Below are positions 61,275 to 64,000 of a stretch of 64,000 nt of DNA, one piece after another. The stretch is from NCBI GenBank assembly GCA_021414365.1, contig JAIOOR010000021.1, positions 142,644-206,643 of the forward strand, given 5' to 3'. Source of the DNA: Nitrosarchaeum sp. Its GTDB lineage: Archaea > Thermoproteota > Nitrososphaeria > Nitrososphaerales > Nitrosopumilaceae. The notes under the pieces are model-generated. The model did not search any database. It was given only the letters and a program-made list of their open reading frames with translations, and was not told the origin of the DNA. The stretch's first letter is position 1, and each line of letters starts with the position of its first letter. The translations under genes and the position numbers were made by a program.

Positions 61275-61955
61275 ATGATTTTGGAAATCCATGACATAAA
61301 TCCTAAAAACTGGTTAAGACCATTTCAAAAAAACACCATTTTTTACCTACTCAAGATGGGACTGTTCTACCACGGATTGGGGCTAGTCATGATGTATACA
61401 GGCTCATATTTTGCCAACATGCTAATTTCTAATTATACAATCCCCCAGATTCCAGTATCCATATCACTTGCCCTGGGTTCAGGAGTGTTAGAGGAATCGG
61501 TATTTTTTGGGATTCCGTTTTACTTGTCTGGCAATCCTCTGATATTGCTCGTGTCGGGAATAGTTTGGTCTGTTGTACATTTGTTTAATGCAGACAGTTT
61601 CTCTTTAGATAATCTTTCATACGGGGTATTTTTTCTTACAATTCCAAATATTTTTTTTAGTTTAAGAGTCTGGTCTTCCAAGAAGGGCTGGTTTGCAATT
61701 GCATTTCATTCAATGTGGAATCTTACGGTTCTAATCTCATACTGTTCGGTAGGACTTCGTCAATGCGTCATTGTTAATGACACGTATGACATACTTAATG
61801 TAATCATGGCAATCTCTGCAGCAATGATAATATATCTTGCATACCAAAGTACAAAGAAAAAAATCAGATCGTATTTGTATTTAATTCCAATGATAGTTAT
61901 TGTAACATCATTAATAATTTTATTTTCAAATTATTTTATTTTAGACTTTTTTTGA
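61275..61955 (+). CDS. CPBP-family intramembrane protease-like protein
   Basis: 226 residues with six to seven membrane segments. CPBP/Abi motifs: EESVFFGIPF at 73-82 holds the Glu pair but has Phe where the family normally has Arg (E-E-x3-R); WSVVHLFN at 98-105 has the H102 zinc ligand; FHSMWN near 155-160 supplies the second His. Members cleave prenylated or other membrane substrates, or act in bacteriocin immunity. Activity is questionable given the missing Arg. It is convergent with the regulator at 61936, overlapping by twenty bases. Confidence 0.72.
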   Translation: MILEIHDINPKNWLRPFQKNTIFYLLKMGLFYHGLGLVMMYTGSYFANMLISNYTIPQIPVSISLALGSGVLEESVFFGIPFYLSGNPLILLVSGIVWSVVHLFNADSFSLDNLSYGVFFLTIPNIFFSLRVWSSKKGWFAIAFHSMWNLTVLISYCSVGLRQCVIVNDTYDILNVIMAISAAMIIYLAYQSTKKKIRSYLYLIPMIVIVTSLIILFSNYFILDFF

Positions 61956-62553
61956 ATATCTTGTATGACCTTATCATGTTTTGCATATAGTCATCCAAGC
62001 TTTTTCTCATTCCAGGCAAACTTGAATACAGTTCTGCCCATAACTTTTGATATTGGGGGTTTGATGATAGCATTCCTGAGCTAATCATGATCAACGTGTC
62101 TCGTGAAACAACATCGTCTCCTCTTTTTATCATGTCTATTTGTCCTTCCACTGCACTAAAGTAATCCATGTATTTCTGAAACACTTGTTTTGATTTTTTT
62201 AGATTCTCATGTGCAATATCAAATCCCTCTTTTTCCAGTTCTGCTTGAAAGTCCTTGTTTTCAATCCATATTAGAAAATAGTTTTGAATTTTTTTGGCAA
62301 ACTCTTTGTCTTGTCTGTAAAAACTGAGGATGCCATAGATAGTAGGACCGTACTCAATTTTTTTTCTGCCTTTGTTTTTGGACTGGTAAACTCGTATCTT
62401 GCCTTCCTGCTCTAACTGCTTAAAGTGCCTGTGAATCGTGCCTATTGGCATCTTTGTTTTGGCATTTGCAGAGTATAGCGTGAGTGGGCCGTATTCCATT
62501 ATTCCGTTGAATATATCCATAGCCGTCTTTTGAGATGTGGACATATCCGCCAT
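61936..62553 (-). CDS. Winged-helix transcriptional regulator with helical C-terminal domain
   Basis: 205 residues. The N-terminal 75 residues form a wHTH (QKTAMDIFNGIMEYGPLTLY, PIGTIHRHFKQLEQEGKI, then a beta wing VYQSKNKGRKKIEYG), most like MarR or ArsR family. The rest is helical and probably binds a ligand or dimerises. It is divergent from the secreted gene at 62606, whose promoter region is a natural target. Specificity unknown. Confidence 0.72.
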   Translation of the reverse strand: MADMSTSQKTAMDIFNGIMEYGPLTLYSANAKTKMPIGTIHRHFKQLEQEGKIRVYQSKNKGRKKIEYGPTIYGILSFYRQDKEFAKKIQNYFLIWIENKDFQAELEKEGFDIAHENLKKSKQVFQKYMDYFSAVEGQIDMIKRGDDVVSRDTLIMISSGMLSSNPQYQKLWAELYSSLPGMRKSLDDYMQNMIRSYKIFKKSLK

Positions 62554-62574
62554 ATCTTAGCTATTTGATAATAA

Positions 62575-62601
62575 TGGATATATCTATTTCTGTGGATATA
62601 T
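62575..62601 (+). promoter_or_regulatory. Two TGGATATAT direct repeats in the divergent promoter
   Basis: TGGATATAT occurs at 62575-62583 and 62593-62601, 18 bp apart, between the wHTH regulator (start 62553) and the secreted gene (ATG 62606). The proximal copy is close to the start codon and the distal one lies about 26 bases upstream, a likely TATA box if the message is leaderless. A further near match (GGACATATC) lies at about 62539. Probable operators or paired promoters. Confidence 0.45.
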
Positions 62602-62605
62602 TATC

Positions 62606-63748
62606 ATGAAATATCTAGTCTTGTTGTTAGTTGTGTTTAGCATTGTACCATATGCGCATGCAGCACAGCTTGATGCTAAAATACCCACGGTGGGGGATAC
62701 AATCAATCCTTCATTTCAGTTTTTGAGGGTGATTTACATTGAATATCCAAACGGTGGAGAGATTGCAAAACTATTGCAAGGAAAAACTCAGACTGTATCA
62801 TTTAGTGCAAACTCTAAAACTCCTGGCATGAGTGCTTTGATTGATAAAATAAACCAAAATCTAAAATCAGTTCCAAGTGATGCGTTTGTAACTGATGCCA
62901 AAATAAACTATCAGGCTATACTGAGTGGAAATGAAAATTCTGCAGTTATAGAATACAAAATAGAGCTAGTCCCTACAATTACAAATCACGTCATACAAAG
63001 AGAATTTCAAAAAAGTGTAATTGATGCAAACTGGAGAGGAATCAAACTAGTACAACCAATTATGATTGATACAAAATATGGTCCATTTGATATCAACAAT
63101 CCAAAGGCTGCACTAGATGTAATGTTGCCTGATGTGATGGAAAAAATCAAAGACAAAGACATCAAGATACTGGAATTGCCGATACTTGATGCAAGCGGAA
63201 TACTGAATCTTCCGTTATACAAATGGCAGTCTCTGTTTGACAACACCGCCATTATTCCGGGAGCTGTAGAATACAAATTTTCTGGGAAATATGTCATTAC
63301 CCATTACACCATGGGAGAGTGCAGTGTTGAAGTTGGAGCATGTAATGACAGAAGATGGAATCAAGACTTTGAAACAGATAAAAAATATTCAATTAAAATA
63401 GTAGAGTCTCAAGACGATGCATCAATTGCCATTGAAGGATATGCTGACTCGTCAAATCTTGGCGGAGTTGACGTCTTTGAGACAAGTCTGAAAAGTTCAG
63501 TTAACACTGCCCCAAAAACAGGATTTCCTGGAGGCGTGCTGTACGGCATGGCTGGCATGGCAGTAATTGGAGGAATAGTCATGTTTGTAGTCAGCAGTAG
63601 AAAGCTAAAGCATGACAAGGACCAAGGTCAGACAGGCATAGATCCGTCCCATTTGAGGTCATATGAGACTAGTGAATCTGCAGGCGGTTACAAAACAAAT
63701 CGGGGGGAATCATATGTCATAACATCTGAGACAAAAACACCAATCTGA
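62606..63748 (+). CDS. Secreted protein with C-terminal membrane anchor, 380 residues
   Basis: Signal peptide (1-19, ending AHA), a large exported domain (20-305) with beta strands and one helix-rich stretch (AALDVMLPDVMEKIKDKDIK), two Cys (GECSVEVGACND), and a C-terminal membrane helix (313-331, GGVLYGMAGMAVIGGIVM) followed by a basic KLKHDKD and a 45-residue hydrophilic cytoplasmic tail. It looks like a conserved thaumarchaeal surface protein but I know no function for it. The start region has TGGATATAT repeats, so its control may come from the divergent wHTH protein. Confidence 0.7.
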   Translation: MKYLVLLLVVFSIVPYAHAAQLDAKIPTVGDTINPSFQFLRVIYIEYPNGGEIAKLLQGKTQTVSFSANSKTPGMSALIDKINQNLKSVPSDAFVTDAKINYQAILSGNENSAVIEYKIELVPTITNHVIQREFQKSVIDANWRGIKLVQPIMIDTKYGPFDINNPKAALDVMLPDVMEKIKDKDIKILELPILDASGILNLPLYKWQSLFDNTAIIPGAVEYKFSGKYVITHYTMGECSVEVGACNDRRWNQDFETDKKYSIKIVESQDDASIAIEGYADSSNLGGVDVFETSLKSSVNTAPKTGFPGGVLYGMAGMAVIGGIVMFVVSSRKLKHDKDQGQTGIDPSHLRSYETSESAGGYKTNRGESYVITSETKTPI

Positions 63749-63759
63749 CAGGTAAGGGT

Positions 63760-64000
63760 CTACTTGTCATCTTTCTTTTTATACATCTGCTTTACAATCA
63801 TAATTCCAATCACAATTACAATTATGACATAATTTATCGGAGGTTTCAATAATTGAGTAACATAGCCTACCTGTGGAATTACATATGCTACTTTACCAAT
63901 ATAGTCCTCTTTGGTAATTGGAAAGTCGGTTCCTGGAATTGAACCTGGATTTGCGTCTCCTTTTGTTCTGATTGTTTTTGGATTATCGTCAATAATTGAT
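63760..64000 (-). CDS. Signal peptidase I, C-terminal part (runs off the window)
   Basis: The frame is open from the window edge. The visible part has KTIRTKGDANPGSIPGTDFP (TKGDAN is the conserved GD motif of archaeal type S26B signal peptidases), then ITKEDYIGKVAYVIPQVGYV with the usual G-x-V...IP.VG motif, and a C-terminal membrane helix (YVIIVIVIGIMIV) with a Lys-rich end. The catalytic Ser and Lys/His would be in the missing N-terminal part. It may process the many secreted proteins encoded nearby. Confidence 0.8.
   Translation of the reverse strand, partial: SIIDDNPKTIRTKGDANPGSIPGTDFPITKEDYIGKVAYVIPQVGYVTQLLKPPINYVIIVIVIGIMIVKQMYKKKDDK

Overview
The window reads as chromosome of an AT-rich, mesophilic, ammonia-oxidizing-type archaeon of the Nitrososphaeria (Thaumarchaeota), most likely close to Nitrosopumilus or Nitrosarchaeum. 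The support is a TATA-binding protein, an archaeal type II GAPDH, HMG-CoA synthase of the mevalonate route, a response regulator with a TackOD1-like zinc output domain, standalone AsnC/RAM domains, a DsbA-like anchored oxidoreductase, many tiny CxxC proteins, and many TTG, GTG or leaderless-looking starts. I found no intact rRNA or tRNA gene and no CRISPR array.

Region 1 (1-34.1 kb) is mostly ordinary core chromosome: biotin genes bioA and bioD, a TPM/LemA pair, HMG-CoA synthase, GAPDH, threonine synthase, threonine dehydratase, purE/purK, a thiolase/DUF35/F420-type oxidoreductase operon, a CBS/CNNM transporter-like protein, a processive glycosyltransferase, a two-domain deacetylase, DedA, a nucleotidyltransferase, an Hjc-like nuclease and a class III nucleotide cyclase. 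Small zinc-ribbon genes of 34-48 codons sit in nearly every gap.

Region 2 (34.1-41.5 kb) is accessory. It holds a tyrosine recombinase; about 1 kb of non-coding DNA with palindromic AGTTATAACT copies and a diverged GATG/CATC-rich duplication; small membrane proteins; a transposase C-terminal relic; a HEPN-domain protein with an RN-x3-H motif; a repeat-built 67-residue protein; and a RusA-like domain fused to membrane helices. It ends at a 27-bp 3' fragment of a tRNA gene, which is a likely attachment-site scar.

Region 3 (41.5-64 kb) starts with a TBP gene and is dominated by secreted or membrane mosaic proteins that share modules: an N-terminal domain, a Cys-containing PLKQ module, a WDE-QKF module and MKTR-type signal sequences. 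A possible defence-like cluster lies in the middle (49.4-55.1 kb): a 740-residue PD-(D/E)XK protein, a small protein behind A-rich repeats, two membrane proteins and a NYN/PIN-type RNase. A secreted coiled-coil gene is split by a G8 tract at 55.46 kb. The window ends in the C-terminal part of a signal peptidase on the minus strand.

Assignments rest on reading motifs by eye; no database search was possible. Start codons were moved inward where an ATG with a better context was visible.
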